64,000 nt of DNA from an uncultured Clostridia bacterium (lineage in GTDB: Bacteria > Bacillota > Clostridia > TANB77 > CAG-508). The translations under genes and the position numbers were made by a program. The stretch lies in the NCBI GenBank assembly GCA_949388605.1, contig CASKJV010000009.1:1-64000 (forward strand). Reading direction: 5' to 3'. Below, in pieces: positions 1 through 8,995 of this stretch (the stretch's first letter is position 1; each line of letters opens with the position of its first letter). The notes under the pieces were generated by a model. The model saw nothing but the letters and a program-made list of their open reading frames with translations, had not been told where the DNA came from and did no database searches.

Positions 1-59
1 CATTTTTAAATTTTTCATATTGTATTATTGTAAGAGTAATATTAATAAATCTATTTTGT

Positions 60-250
60 TAATCTACTATATCAGAGTAGTGCGAAGGAATTTTATAGTG
101 AAGTGTTCCGTGGGAACCTCCAAATGTTATTAAGCTTTAGCTGTTACAACATCGGTGGGAAGCACTGAGCGAATAAAAAATATAAATACCTGCTAGCGTA
201 TTTCTATACAGTGAAATTTATTGGATTAGTCCTATAAATTGCAATTTATA
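60..250 (+). ncRNA. possible structured RNA (6S-like)
   Basis: No reading frame covers this stretch, which is richer in G and C than the flanks. The segment AGTGTTCC near 103 can pair with GGAAGCACT near 160 with one bulged G, closing an irregular stem around a largely unpaired middle and an inner TTCC/GGAA hairpin. That shape resembles 6S RNA, the RNA polymerase inhibitor, but I cannot align it to a family model, so the assignment is tentative. It could also be another small RNA or a leader of the next gene, although that gene has its own promoter. Confidence 0.35.
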
Positions 251-263
251 AAGCATTCTATGT

Positions 264-292
264 TTGCAGTTTACCTCCTATTATGCTATAAT
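264..292 (+). promoter_or_regulatory. sigma-A promoter of the U32 peptidase gene
   Basis: TTGCAG at 264-269 and TATAAT at 287-292 are separated by 17 bp. A TG at 284-285 makes an extended -10. The start codon follows 35 bp downstream. Confidence 0.6.
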
Positions 293-327
293 TTATTCAG
301 TTTTAAATAAATTTGGAGGAATAAAAT

Positions 328-2820
328 TTGAACAAAAAATATAAACCAGAATTACTATCTCCAGTTGGAGATTTTGAATGTTTAAAATCAGCTGTACAAA
401 ATGGTGCAGATAGTGTTTACTTAGGAGCATCTTCATTCAATGCACGAGCAAGAGCCAGCAATTTTGACACAGAAGAATTATTAGAAGCAATCAAATATGC
501 AAAATTAAGAAATGTATCTGTACATTTGGCATTAAATACACTAATTAAAAATGATGAATTTCAATCCGCAGTTAACCTTGCAATTAAAGCTTATAATATT
601 GGTGTTGATGCAATAATTGTTCAAGATATAGGACTAGCATCTTATCTTTTAGAAAATTATCCAGAAATTCCATTACATGCTAGTACTCAAATGACAGTTC
701 ATAATTTAGCTGGCGTAAAACAATTAGAAAATCTAGGTTTCTCTAGAGTTGTTTTATCTAGAGAATTATCTTTAAATGAAATTGAATATATAAGAAAAAA
801 TACATCAATTGAATTAGAAGTTTTTGTACATGGAGCTCTTTGCATTTCTTATTCTGGTCAATGCTTATTATCTAGCACAATTGGTGGTCGTTCTGGAAAT
901 CGCGGTATGTGTGCACAACCTTGCAGACTTCCCTACGAATTAATTGAAAATAATTCAAAAATAATAGATAAAGGATATTTAATGAGTCCTCGTGACAACT
1001 GTGGATTAGAATTCTTGCCTGAACTTATAAAGCTAGGTATCAATTCTTTTAAAATTGAAGGACGTATGAAAACACCATATTATGTAGGTTGTGTTACACG
1101 AATTTATAGAAAATACATTGATTTAATATTAGAAAATATTCATTTAGATACTAATACATTAAAAAATATGATAAATAACAAACTAAATATCAAAAATGAA
1201 AATACTGGGCTTACTGATAAAGAAGAACTTATGCAAGTTTTCAATAGAGGTGGTTTTTCTACAGGACATTTAAATCCTTCTCCTAATAAAAATTTAATTT
1301 TTAAAGAAAAACCAAATAATATGGGATTTTATATTGGCACAATATCTCATATAAATGAAAATAAAGGTCATTTAAAATTAAAATTAGAAAACACATTATC
1401 TATTGGTGATAGAATATCTATCAATAATGAAAGTTATACTGTTTCTGAACTTATGGTAGATAATAAAAATTTCGAAACTTTAGAAAAAGGAACTACTGCT
1501 AAAATTGGTCGAATGAAAGGCAAAATATCTGTTGGCTCTAAAGTTTATAGAATAGAAACTTCAAAACTAAATAAATCTATATTACCAACTTTTAAAGAAA
1601 ATAAAAACTTTATAAAAGTAAAATTAGATGGAGAAATAATAATAAAAACTAACACTCCAATCTCTTTAAAAATATGGTCTAATGAAGGATTTTATAAGGA
1701 TTTAGAATATTCTATAACATCTGACATAATTCCAGAGCAAGCTTTAAATAAGCCTATTACTAAACAAAAGATAATAGAACAACTTTCTAAAACAGGTTCT
1801 ACTGAATTTAAATTTGAAAATTTGAATGTAATATTAGATGATAATTTATTTATCCCAAAAATAAGTATACTTAATGATTTAAGAAGAAGTGCTCTAGAAG
1901 GATTAGAAAATCTTGTTTTAGAAAAATATACTCATTCTATTAGTGATTCAACAATTAATGTAGAAAATACAATACACAGCTTAGATTTATCTAATTCTCA
2001 AAAATCTAATTTAAACACAAGCATTGTAAAAGATAATAATGTTAATATTTCATTATTGCTAAATATTGTAGACGAGAATTTTGATTATTCTAAACTAAAA
2101 AATATTGATAGAATATATATTCCATTAAAATATTTTTTAAACAAAAATTTAGATAAATGTATAAAAAATATATCTACTATCTTTGCTACATTTATATATA
2201 TGCCACATGTTTTAAAAGATGATATTTTGAATGTTATTGACTTTTCAAAAATATTATCAAAGTTTAATATAAGTGGTTTTGTTGTTTCGAATATTGCTCA
2301 AATTGAAATATTATCAAAATTCAAATTAAAATTTATAGGTAATTTTAATTTAAATATATATAATACTTTTTCAATAAATAAACTACATACTTTAAATTTA
2401 TCTACTGTAACTATTTCGCCAGAATTAGATAAATTTGATACAAATCAACTTCAAAATTTATCTTTACTTCAAACAGAAGTTATTGTTTATGGAAAATTGC
2501 CTGTTATGACTAATAATTATTGCTATCTTGGAAAATCTAATAAATGTTATAAATCATGTGATAGAAAATGTTTAGATAATAATAAATATTCTTTAAAAGA
2601 TAGAATGAATTTTAACTTTAGAATTGAACCAGATAATTTACAAACTATAACTACAATATATAATAGTAAGATATTATCTGTTAAATTTAGCGAATTTAAC
2701 ACAAATAACGTTCGTATAGACATTTTAGATGAACCACCTAACGATATTCAAAACATTGTTAATGTTGTAAAAAACAGAAATCGTTTTGAAGGAAAAGAAT
2801 TCACTAATGGAAATTATTAA
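328..2820 (+). CDS. U32 family peptidase / RNA hydroxylation protein (RlhA/TrhP-like)
   Basis: An 830-residue member of the U32 'collagenase-like' family. The N-terminal half carries the characteristic SPVGDFECLKSAVQNGADSV start, the HGALC segment near residue 168 and a Cys-rich patch (CAQPCRLPY near 193) typical of the family; a DUF3656-like segment and a second Cys cluster near residues 730-760 follow. Characterised relatives act in tRNA or 23S rRNA hydroxylation rather than proteolysis, so the RNA role is family knowledge, not seen here. Start is TTG, chosen because GGAGGA lies 7 bases upstream at 315-320. It is transcribed alone from its own promoter and ends at a strong hairpin shared with the convergent gene. 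Confidence 0.9.
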   Translation: MNKKYKPELLSPVGDFECLKSAVQNGADSVYLGASSFNARARASNFDTEELLEAIKYAKLRNVSVHLALNTLIKNDEFQSAVNLAIKAYNIGVDAIIVQDIGLASYLLENYPEIPLHASTQMTVHNLAGVKQLENLGFSRVVLSRELSLNEIEYIRKNTSIELEVFVHGALCISYSGQCLLSSTIGGRSGNRGMCAQPCRLPYELIENNSKIIDKGYLMSPRDNCGLEFLPELIKLGINSFKIEGRMKTPYYVGCVTRIYRKYIDLILENIHLDTNTLKNMINNKLNIKNENTGLTDKEELMQVFNRGGFSTGHLNPSPNKNLIFKEKPNNMGFYIGTISHINENKGHLKLKLENTLSIGDRISINNESYTVSELMVDNKNFETLEKGTTAKIGRMKGKISVGSKVYRIETSKLNKSILPTFKENKNFIKVKLDGEIIIKTNTPISLKIWSNEGFYKDLEYSITSDIIPEQALNKPITKQKIIEQLSKTGSTEFKFENLNVILDDNLFIPKISILNDLRRSALEGLENLVLEKYTHSISDSTINVENTIHSLDLSNSQKSNLNTSIVKDNNVNISLLLNIVDENFDYSKLKNIDRIYIPLKYFLNKNLDKCIKNISTIFATFIYMPHVLKDDILNVIDFSKILSKFNISGFVVSNIAQIEILSKFKLKFIGNFNLNIYNTFSINKLHTLNLSTVTISPELDKFDTNQLQNLSLLQTEVIVYGKLPVMTNNYCYLGKSNKCYKSCDRKCLDNNKYSLKDRMNFNFRIEPDNLQTITTIYNSKILSVKFSEFNTNNVRIDILDEPPNDIQNIVNVVKNRNRFEGKEFTNGNY

Positions 2821-2902
2821 AATAAGAAGTGAACAATATTTAATTTTCTAAATACAAAACTTTACTTAAATGTATTTAAATAAAATTGCATTTTTACAAC
2901 AG

Positions 2903-2930
2903 AAAAGTGCCCTCCAAAGAGGGCACTTTT
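2903..2930. terminator. bidirectional terminator
   Basis: A perfect 12-bp stem (AAAAGTGCCCTC / GAGGGCACTTTT) with a CAAA loop lies between the convergent U32 peptidase gene and the gene ending at 2940, and can serve both strands. Confidence 0.85.
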
Positions 2931-2939
2931 CTTATACCA

Positions 2940-3329
2940 TTATTTAATTATAAGATATGGTACACCTCCTGGAAGATTAGACCAGATCTCTTTTGGAAAA
3001 CAATACTCCATCAGACCTAAACCTATTGCCAATACTACTAACAATTCACATGTTTCGTGACTGCCAGACCATAACTCGCCATTTTTGGTTTCACAGATAT
3101 TCAAAAACGTACAACCTTTTTTAAATACCTCAGGCAATTCAGCAAGTATTGCAGTTATCAGTTCTCTTTTATCTTCTAACCGCTGTGGATGAAATCCAAA
3201 GTTTTGTACTATCCCTTCAACTTTGACATGATTGTCAGTATCTTCTCCGTCTTTAAAAAGACAATCTATAAATGCTTCACGTACTAATTGAGACATATTG
3301 GTTGCATCGATAGTAATGTTCTGTTCCAT
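2940..3329 (-). CDS. conserved hypothetical protein, 129 aa
   Basis: Not a family I can name. The protein is soluble-looking and acidic, with an N-terminal helical part, then a segment around residues 64-129 with ELPEVF, FLNICETKNGELW, a run LLVVLAIGLGLMEY and a C-terminal LPGGVPYLI, which I recognise only as a recurring pattern in uncharacterised bacterial proteins. AAGGAGGA sits 9 bases before the ATG. It is a single-gene unit with its own near-consensus promoter and a strong terminator. Base composition is visibly richer in G and C than in neighbouring housekeeping genes, suggesting transfer or a different expression class. Function unknown. Confidence 0.8.
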   Translation of the reverse strand: MEQNITIDATNMSQLVREAFIDCLFKDGEDTDNHVKVEGIVQNFGFHPQRLEDKRELITAILAELPEVFKKGCTFLNICETKNGELWSGSHETCELLVVLAIGLGLMEYCFPKEIWSNLPGGVPYLIIK

Positions 3330-3374
3330 TTGTTATCCTCCTTAAAATGCCATATAGTATTTTGTATCTATCAC

Positions 3375-3403
3375 ATTATATCATAATTTACATAATATTT
3401 CAA
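3375..3403 (-). promoter_or_regulatory. promoter with TATGTAAA spacer element
   Basis: On the minus strand TTGAAA (3403-3398), a 17-bp spacer and TATAAT (3380-3375) with an upstream TGA (extended -10). The spacer contains TATGTAAATT, the element shared with promoters of other orphan small genes in the window. Confidence 0.7.
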
Positions 3404-3573
3404 TAACTATAATAGTTTTTCTAAACCTATATTTCTTGATGCAACATTTGATATAAAATTTTATGTAATAAAAAATGCATGAAACATTTTATATAAAATC
3501 AAAATACTACTCTACTAAAATATATTTACATTGGATAATTTGAAAATAGTTCTTTGTTCTATATTAGTATTTT

Positions 3574-4290
3574 TTAATTACTTACATTATTTTCTTGGAT
3601 CTTTTCTGACTCTGAAATTTTTTCTTTTGTTTTATAATCATAAAAAGTATACTCTGTTATATCTGGAAATTCCATATCTTTTAATTTTGTAATGTAAAAT
3701 TTTAAGCTATATTCATATTCAAAAAATTCTCCATTAGAAAATTCTATAGTTGATTTTACAGGAAGTCTTCGACTTTTGGTTACCCATACAGTTTTTGTTA
3801 TTGTTTCTTCTTTAATTTTTATTTTGTAACATTTTTCTCCATTTACTTCTTCTGAAGTTATACTATTTTTCAAATTTCCAGACATTAAAAATCTCTGAAA
3901 TATATTTTTAGACGTCCCAGGAATTAAACTAACAAACATTTCTTTTGAAACTAAAGCCGATGAATTTTCTGATGAAATTTCCATATTATAAATCTTTTTA
4001 TCTGTTTCGTCTACCATATATGCTTTTTCACCATTAACCCAACTATATATTCCTTCACTAGAAACTAACTTTCCAATACCATTTCTATAATATGCTTCAG
4101 TTACAGTTGTTTTATCTTTCATTTTTAAAGTGGTTTTTAAATAATAATTATCTTTTTCAATATTATCTTCTAATTTACTAATTGTAGTATTTAGAACAAT
4201 AAAATTTCTTATAGCTCTAATTCCGCAAACCAGTCCTATAACAACAATAATAGTAATTAACACTATTAATAATTTTATTTTTTTACTCAT
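3574..4290 (-). CDS. membrane-anchored protein, possibly LolA/MucB-like
   Basis: 238 residues with one N-terminal membrane anchor (about residues 6-26) and an otherwise extracytoplasmic domain. The domain shows alternating hydrophobic strands, repeated short motifs of the kind GIYSWVNGEKAYMVD and WVTKSRRLPVKS near residue 170, and a final ..FPDITEYTFYDY. That pattern resembles the half-barrel of LolA/RseB-type proteins that bind lipids or sense envelope state; this fold assignment is inference. It has its own promoter on the minus strand (TTGAAA, 17 bp, TAAAAT upstream of 4290). Neighbours do not suggest a pathway. Confidence 0.7.
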   Translation of the reverse strand: MSKKIKLLIVLITIIVVIGLVCGIRAIRNFIVLNTTISKLEDNIEKDNYYLKTTLKMKDKTTVTEAYYRNGIGKLVSSEGIYSWVNGEKAYMVDETDKKIYNMEISSENSSALVSKEMFVSLIPGTSKNIFQRFLMSGNLKNSITSEEVNGEKCYKIKIKEETITKTVWVTKSRRLPVKSTIEFSNGEFFEYEYSLKFYITKLKDMEFPDITEYTFYDYKTKEKISESEKIQENNVSN

Positions 4291-4423
4291 CTTCTATTCC
4301 TCTTTTACTTTATAATGATTTTATTTTATCAATTTACCCAGTTTTTTTCAATAGTTAGTTATCATATTCTGCTTAAACCATATCTCTATTACTTTTTAAA
4401 CAATTAATTTTTAGGATATACAA

Positions 4424-4452
4424 TTGACATAATGTAAAACACCTGATAAAAT
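4424..4452 (+). promoter_or_regulatory. strong sigma-A promoter
   Basis: Consensus TTGACA (4424-4429), 17-bp spacer, TAAAAT (4447-4452) with extended TG at 4444-4445. The spacer contains AATGTAAAA, related to the element in other orphan-gene promoters. Confidence 0.8.
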
Positions 4453-4492
4453 TAATACGTTGCATTTGTCTACTATTTTGAAAGGAGTATTT

Positions 4493-4765
4493 ATGCAAAC
4501 AGAAAAAGAACTTCATTTTACAGCAACACGGTTTTTAGAAATAGCTGAGTCATACCTTAGACAAACAGAAAAAGTCTTTGGTATGTCTGTAGACGTGGTA
4601 CTTCCCATGAATCAATCAAATTTTACACGAACACTTGAAGCATTAAAATTGATTAATAAACTGGGAAAAGAAAAAAATATTGTAGTAGAAGTGGAAGATG
4701 AATCTGAAGCACTAAACGAATATGGTCACACACGTTGTTTCAAATTAAAAAAGATTAATGATTAG
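4493..4765 (+). CDS. hypothetical small protein, 90 aa
   Basis: Unrecognised soluble protein beginning MQTEKELHFTATRF. A longer frame opens at TTG 4460, but AAAGGAG at 4481-4487 positions ATG 4493 as the start. The sequence is a helical N-terminal half followed by a short charged C-terminal part (VVEVEDESEALNEYGHTR). No membrane segment, signal or metal site is visible. It is a single-gene unit with a consensus promoter and a hairpin terminator shared with tyrS, and base composition is less AT-extreme than tyrS next to it. Function unknown. Confidence 0.75.
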   Translation: MQTEKELHFTATRFLEIAESYLRQTEKVFGMSVDVVLPMNQSNFTRTLEALKLINKLGKEKNIVVEVEDESEALNEYGHTRCFKLKKIND

Positions 4766-4830
4766 TTATTTTAATATCAAATACTCCAACTAGTCTAATA
4801 ATTATACAGGTTAGTTTCGTTAATCAAAAA

Positions 4831-4857
4831 CTAGAAATTGCTCTGCAATTTCCTATT
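4831..4857. repeat. partial palindromic intergenic repeat
   Basis: AGAAATTGC-tct-GCAATTTCCT shares the inner arm with the dispersed palindromes but lacks the outer TATAAT arms. Confidence 0.3.
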
Positions 4858-4871
4858 AAATAACAAAATAA

Positions 4872-4912
4872 AAAAAGCACAGATCAAATAAACAATATTT
4901 GTCTGTGCTTTT
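4872..4912. terminator. bidirectional terminator
   Basis: AAAAAGCACAGA pairs with TCTGTGCTTTTT, extended by CAAAT/ATTTG after one bulged T. It separates the convergent 4493 gene and tyrS. Confidence 0.8.
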
Positions 4913-4922
4913 TATTTACTTT

Positions 4923-6137
4923 TTATTTTTCTAATTTATGATATACTTTTTTACCTTTTCTTAAAATAGCATATCCTTCTTTAAAATCTTCATTATTTAA
5001 TCTGTAAGAAATTTCTTCAACTTTTTTATCATTCAAAGAAATTCCTCCTTGAGCTATTAAAGTTTTTGCTTGTCCTTTTGATGGCGCAATTCCTGTTAAA
5101 ACTATTGCATCTAATATTGAAATATCTGTAGTTTCTAATTTAGTTGTTGGCATATTTTCAGTATTTCCACCATTTCCAAATAATGCTTCTGATACATCTT
5201 TGGCTTTTGTTGCTTCTTCTTCTCCATGAATTAATTTAGTAATTTCGTATGCAGCAACTTTCTTTGCATCATTAATTTTTTCATCTTTTAATGATGCTAA
5301 TCTATCTATTTCTTCATCTGTTAAAAATGTAAGTAAAGTTAAAACTTTTCTTACTTCTGTATCTCCAATATTTCTCCAATATTGATAAAATTCATATGGA
5401 GAAGTTTTTTCTGGATTTAACCATAAAGCTCCTTTAGCTGTTTTCCCCATTTTTTTACCATCAGCAGTAGTTAAAAGTTTAAATGTTAAACCATATGAAT
5501 CATCTGTTCCAATTTTTCTTATTAGCTCAACACCACCTATAATATTAGACCACTGATCATTTCCTCCAATTTGCATTTTACAATTATATTTATCATGTAA
5601 ATATAGGAAATCATAACTTTGTAATAATAGGTATCCCATTTCAAAAAAAGTTAAACCTGTTTCTAATCTATTTTTATAGCACTCTTGAGCAATCATTTTG
5701 GCTACTGTAAATTTGCTACCAATTTCTTTCATAAATTCTATATAATTTAAGTCTAGAAGCCAATCTTTATTATTAACAATAATAGCAGCATTTTCTCCTT
5801 CAAAAGAAACGAATCTTTCTGCTTGTTTTTTTATTGCTTCAACATTAGCATCTAATTGTTCTCTTGTAAGCATTTGACGTAAGTCTGTTCTTCCAGAAGG
5901 ATCTCCTATTGCAGCAGTTCCTCCTCCCATTAAAATTATTGGTCTATGTCCAGCCTTTTGAAGACGAGATGCAACCATTAATGCAACAAAGTGTCCAATA
6001 TGCATACTATTTGCTGTTGGATCTATTCCTATATAAAAACTAACACTTTCTTTTTGAAAAAGTTCTCTCATTTCTTTTTCATGTGTTAATTGTTCTATGT
6101 ATCCTCTATCTTCAAGTTCTTTTATTATGTCTGTCAT
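4923..6137 (-). CDS. tyrS: tyrosyl-tRNA synthetase
   Basis: 404 residues, class Ic synthetase charging tRNA-Tyr. The HIGH signature appears as MHIGHF near residue 46, and the KMSKS loop as KKMGKT near residue 230. The central block contains the family QIGGNDQW motif (about 187-194), and the C-terminus is an S4 RNA-binding domain with GIAPSKGQAKTLIAQGGI near 350. AGGAGG lies about 10 bases before the ATG. The zinc-ribbon gene at 6158-6436 is 20 bp upstream and probably cotranscribed. No T-box leader is visible. Confidence 0.97.
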   Translation of the reverse strand: MTDIIKELEDRGYIEQLTHEKEMRELFQKESVSFYIGIDPTANSMHIGHFVALMVASRLQKAGHRPIILMGGGTAAIGDPSGRTDLRQMLTREQLDANVEAIKKQAERFVSFEGENAAIIVNNKDWLLDLNYIEFMKEIGSKFTVAKMIAQECYKNRLETGLTFFEMGYLLLQSYDFLYLHDKYNCKMQIGGNDQWSNIIGGVELIRKIGTDDSYGLTFKLLTTADGKKMGKTAKGALWLNPEKTSPYEFYQYWRNIGDTEVRKVLTLLTFLTDEEIDRLASLKDEKINDAKKVAAYEITKLIHGEEEATKAKDVSEALFGNGGNTENMPTTKLETTDISILDAIVLTGIAPSKGQAKTLIAQGGISLNDKKVEEISYRLNNEDFKEGYAILRKGKKVYHKLEK

Positions 6138-6157
6138 TTAAAAATAACCTCCTAATA

Positions 6158-6436
6158 TTATAAGCTAATTTTTCCTTTTAAAATTCCTTTTTCTTCATTA
6201 CCTTCTGGAATATATATTCCACTAAATTCTTCATATCCTAAATATCTATTTAAATTTTTAGCACTAATTCCTGTATAAGCTGATATTTCAGATTTTGAAA
6301 CACCATTAATATAATTATCAGCGAAAAAACCTTTTAATTTACTTAAATCTGCAACATCTTTTTTCTCACAATCTTTACAAACATCTACTTCTGCTGCATA
6401 AAACTTACCACAACGAACACATCTTTTTAATTCCAT
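6158..6436 (-). CDS. small zinc-ribbon / helix-turn-helix protein (YvyF-like)
   Basis: 92 residues. The N-terminus carries CVRCGKFY and CKDCEKK, two CxxC pairs forming a probable zinc ribbon, followed by a helical SKSEISAYTGISAKNLNRYLGY segment that reads like a helix-turn-helix (about residues 47-70). This two-part layout matches YvyF-type proteins of flagellar operons, but no flagellar gene is present here, so a general regulatory or RNA/DNA-binding role is equally possible. AGGAGG precedes the ATG. It lies 20 bp upstream of tyrS in the same orientation. Confidence 0.75.
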   Translation of the reverse strand: MELKRCVRCGKFYAAEVDVCKDCEKKDVADLSKLKGFFADNYINGVSKSEISAYTGISAKNLNRYLGYEEFSGIYIPEGNEEKGILKGKISL

Positions 6437-6535
6437 AATTTAGACCTCCTATTTTTATATTTTCTTTAGAAAATATTGTTCTCTTTTTTATATCGCTCAT
6501 TTTATCACATCTTTTTCAAAAAAGATATATGTTTT

Positions 6536-7729
6536 TTATAAATTATTTCTTACTTTTTTGTAACAATTTAATAATATTTCTTTTATGGTTCTTAATATAA
6601 GAACTATTACTAAGGAACTTATAAATATAACAGCTATACCTATAACTAAATAAAGTACTTCAAAATAGAATCTTTCTATTTTTTCAAATTTATATAAATC
6701 AATTTTCGCAATTAATAAATAATGAATTAAATAAATTCCAAATGTTTTATCTGCAAGCCATATAATAATTTTGCTTATCTTTTCGCTCTTTATTTCTAGA
6801 GAATAAATTGAAGTAAATATAAATAAGCCTGATATAATATTTAAACAAGTATATTGCCATCCTAAAAAGTTTTCTCTACCAACTATATTAGTATAAGAAT
6901 TTAGTACCATATATTGCATCTCAATTCTGTATCTAATAAAATTCACAATAATAAATCCTATTGCAGATAATATAAATACTTTTTTGTTATTTTTTATTTT
7001 ATCTTTATGTACAAATAATTCATATCCTAATAATACATACAATAATTCCATATCAACTAGCCCAAAAATTTTGACTGCTCCAATAGTAGGAATAGTTATA
7101 AATCTTTTAATATCAGTAATTACAGTTGCAATTATTCCGAAAGCTATAATAATTCTTCTAGCAAGTTTTGAACTTTTTTCCTCTTTACAAACTAACCATA
7201 ATACTGGTATCCAAATAATTATTTTTACATATGATAATATATACCATAGATGATCACATAAAGTATTTATTACAGTAAGATTTCCAGTTAGTATTCCTTT
7301 AAAAATTTGCACAATATTTAAATTAGTTAAAATATTTTGTAAGCACCACATGATACTTTCTTTATTTACTATAAACATATAGAAAATTTGTGAAAATAAT
7401 ATATATATTATTGAAGGTGTTAACACCTTCATAATTGTACTTTTCCATATTTTTTTATAGTTACGCCCATTAGCTAAAAAAAATCCTGTTATCATAAAAA
7501 ATAATGGTACTCCATCTGTAAAAAAGCTTTTTTCTAATAGTCTTCCCCAATCAATTCTATTATAAGCTTGATTTAATACTTGTAGGCATAAATGTGTTCC
7601 TATTACACTTAAGCAAGCAAATAATCTAATTAAGTCTACCGAAATGTCTCTTTTCTTAGTTTCAGTTTTAACTGATATTTGAGAATTGTCAATACTTATG
7701 TCTTCAACTACTTTTTCTTTTACTATCAT
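6536..7729 (-). CDS. membrane acyltransferase (acyltransferase 3 family)
   Basis: 397-residue integral membrane protein with about ten hydrophobic segments. The start of the domain reads DISVDLIRLFACLSVIGTHL (residues 28-47), the classic opening of acyltransferase 3 / OafA-type enzymes, with the conserved His after the first helix. Such enzymes acetylate or succinylate cell-surface polysaccharides, peptidoglycan or teichoic acids. The substrate cannot be told: no polysaccharide cluster surrounds it. AGGAG precedes ATG 7729. Confidence 0.88.
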   Translation of the reverse strand: MIVKEKVVEDISIDNSQISVKTETKKRDISVDLIRLFACLSVIGTHLCLQVLNQAYNRIDWGRLLEKSFFTDGVPLFFMITGFFLANGRNYKKIWKSTIMKVLTPSIIYILFSQIFYMFIVNKESIMWCLQNILTNLNIVQIFKGILTGNLTVINTLCDHLWYILSYVKIIIWIPVLWLVCKEEKSSKLARRIIIAFGIIATVITDIKRFITIPTIGAVKIFGLVDMELLYVLLGYELFVHKDKIKNNKKVFILSAIGFIIVNFIRYRIEMQYMVLNSYTNIVGRENFLGWQYTCLNIISGLFIFTSIYSLEIKSEKISKIIIWLADKTFGIYLIHYLLIAKIDLYKFEKIERFYFEVLYLVIGIAVIFISSLVIVLILRTIKEILLNCYKKVRNNL

Positions 7730-7893
7730 TTATTTATCTCCTAAATTACCTTTTTTAGTTATATAAAACTTCTTATTATATATTTTTTAGCAGAAATATA
7801 TGTATAATTCTTACTACAACATAACTTATATTAGCTCATTATTTCATCAATATTTAAATTCAAATTTCATATCTATTCATACTAAATTTTGCA

Positions 7894-8913
7894 TTATCTT
7901 AAAAATGTTTCTACTATTCCTTTTCCATTTTCTGATGTAATTTTTAATATAGCACCATTTACCATAGCCAATTGTGGTGATACATGTCCAATATCTGCAT
8001 CACATATTATTGGTATATTTAAATTACCAATAGCATCTATTACTGTTTGATTAAAATCTATATCATAATCATTTCTGACAAATAATGGTCTACCAAAAAT
8101 TATTCCATTACAATTTTTAAAATATCCTGCATTTTTCATTTGCCACAAGCTTCTAAACAAATCAGGTGTAGATGTTTCATAACTCTCCAAAAACCAGATA
8201 ATTCCATCATTAGAATATTTTTCTATATAGTTTTTAATGTTATCATATTTTGTTCCTATAAAATTCATAATACTATCTAAACAACCACCTACTGCACGTC
8301 CTTGCATTATAATTTTGTCTTCACCAGTAACATTTTTCCATTCCACTTTTTCAGTTAAATTATAAGTTGCATATGGATTTGTTTCTTCTTCTGTCCAGTC
8401 TTTTTCATATAGTTTAAAAGATTCTTGTACTATTTCTTTTCCTGATTCAATTTCTAAACAATCAGTTAAATTCCTAAATAATGGTCTCATTGCATAATCT
8501 TTTACTGTTTGACAGTACATTGTTGGAATATCTAAAATTGTATTAAATGTAAAGCTTAAACCTGTAATATCAGAATAACCTTGAATCCATTTTGGTTTAG
8601 ATTTTCTTATTCTATCAAAATCCAAAAAATCTAACATTTCACACAAAAATTCTCCACCTGTTGCAGTTAAAATTAATTTAACATCTTGATTTTCCCAAAG
8701 TTCCATAAATTCTTCTGCACGTTTTCTTGCTGTAGTACTTCTAGCTTTTTCACCTTTTCTAACACTCTCTGTTTCTATGACTTTATAACCAAGATTTTGT
8801 AATGTTTCAATAGCACAATTTAACCTTGCTACTTTATGTGGTTTAATGATACCTCCTGAAGGCGCACAAATGCCTATAGTATCACCTTTTTTTAAATTTT
8901 CTGGATAATTCAT
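7894..8913 (-). CDS. S66 family LD-carboxypeptidase-like protein
   Basis: 339 residues, serine peptidase family S66 (LdcA/MccF). The N-terminus KKGDTIGICAPSGG is typical; the nucleophile Ser lies in QGYSDITG near residue 114, and the Glu and His of the triad fall in FLESYETSTPD and ADIGHVSPQ (near 310). Members trim murein tetrapeptides or cleave peptide-nucleotide antibiotics such as microcin C7. The length and N-terminal sequence resemble the MccF branch more than LdcA, so resistance/self-immunity is possible. Transcribed alone, no membrane segment. Confidence 0.88.
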   Translation of the reverse strand: MNYPENLKKGDTIGICAPSGGIIKPHKVARLNCAIETLQNLGYKVIETESVRKGEKARSTTARKRAEEFMELWENQDVKLILTATGGEFLCEMLDFLDFDRIRKSKPKWIQGYSDITGLSFTFNTILDIPTMYCQTVKDYAMRPLFRNLTDCLEIESGKEIVQESFKLYEKDWTEEETNPYATYNLTEKVEWKNVTGEDKIIMQGRAVGGCLDSIMNFIGTKYDNIKNYIEKYSNDGIIWFLESYETSTPDLFRSLWQMKNAGYFKNCNGIIFGRPLFVRNDYDIDFNQTVIDAIGNLNIPIICDADIGHVSPQLAMVNGAILKITSENGKGIVETFLR

Positions 8914-8995
8914 AACTCTCTCCTTATTTTTTCTTGTTCGTTACACATAGTTTTTATAAATAATTGCAAACATCTTATTCTCAACAAAATAAATA

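Noticed and set aside
6437..6535. T-box for tyrS
   Set aside because: No AGGGTGG-type core in the short gap, and a small gene sits between it and tyrS.
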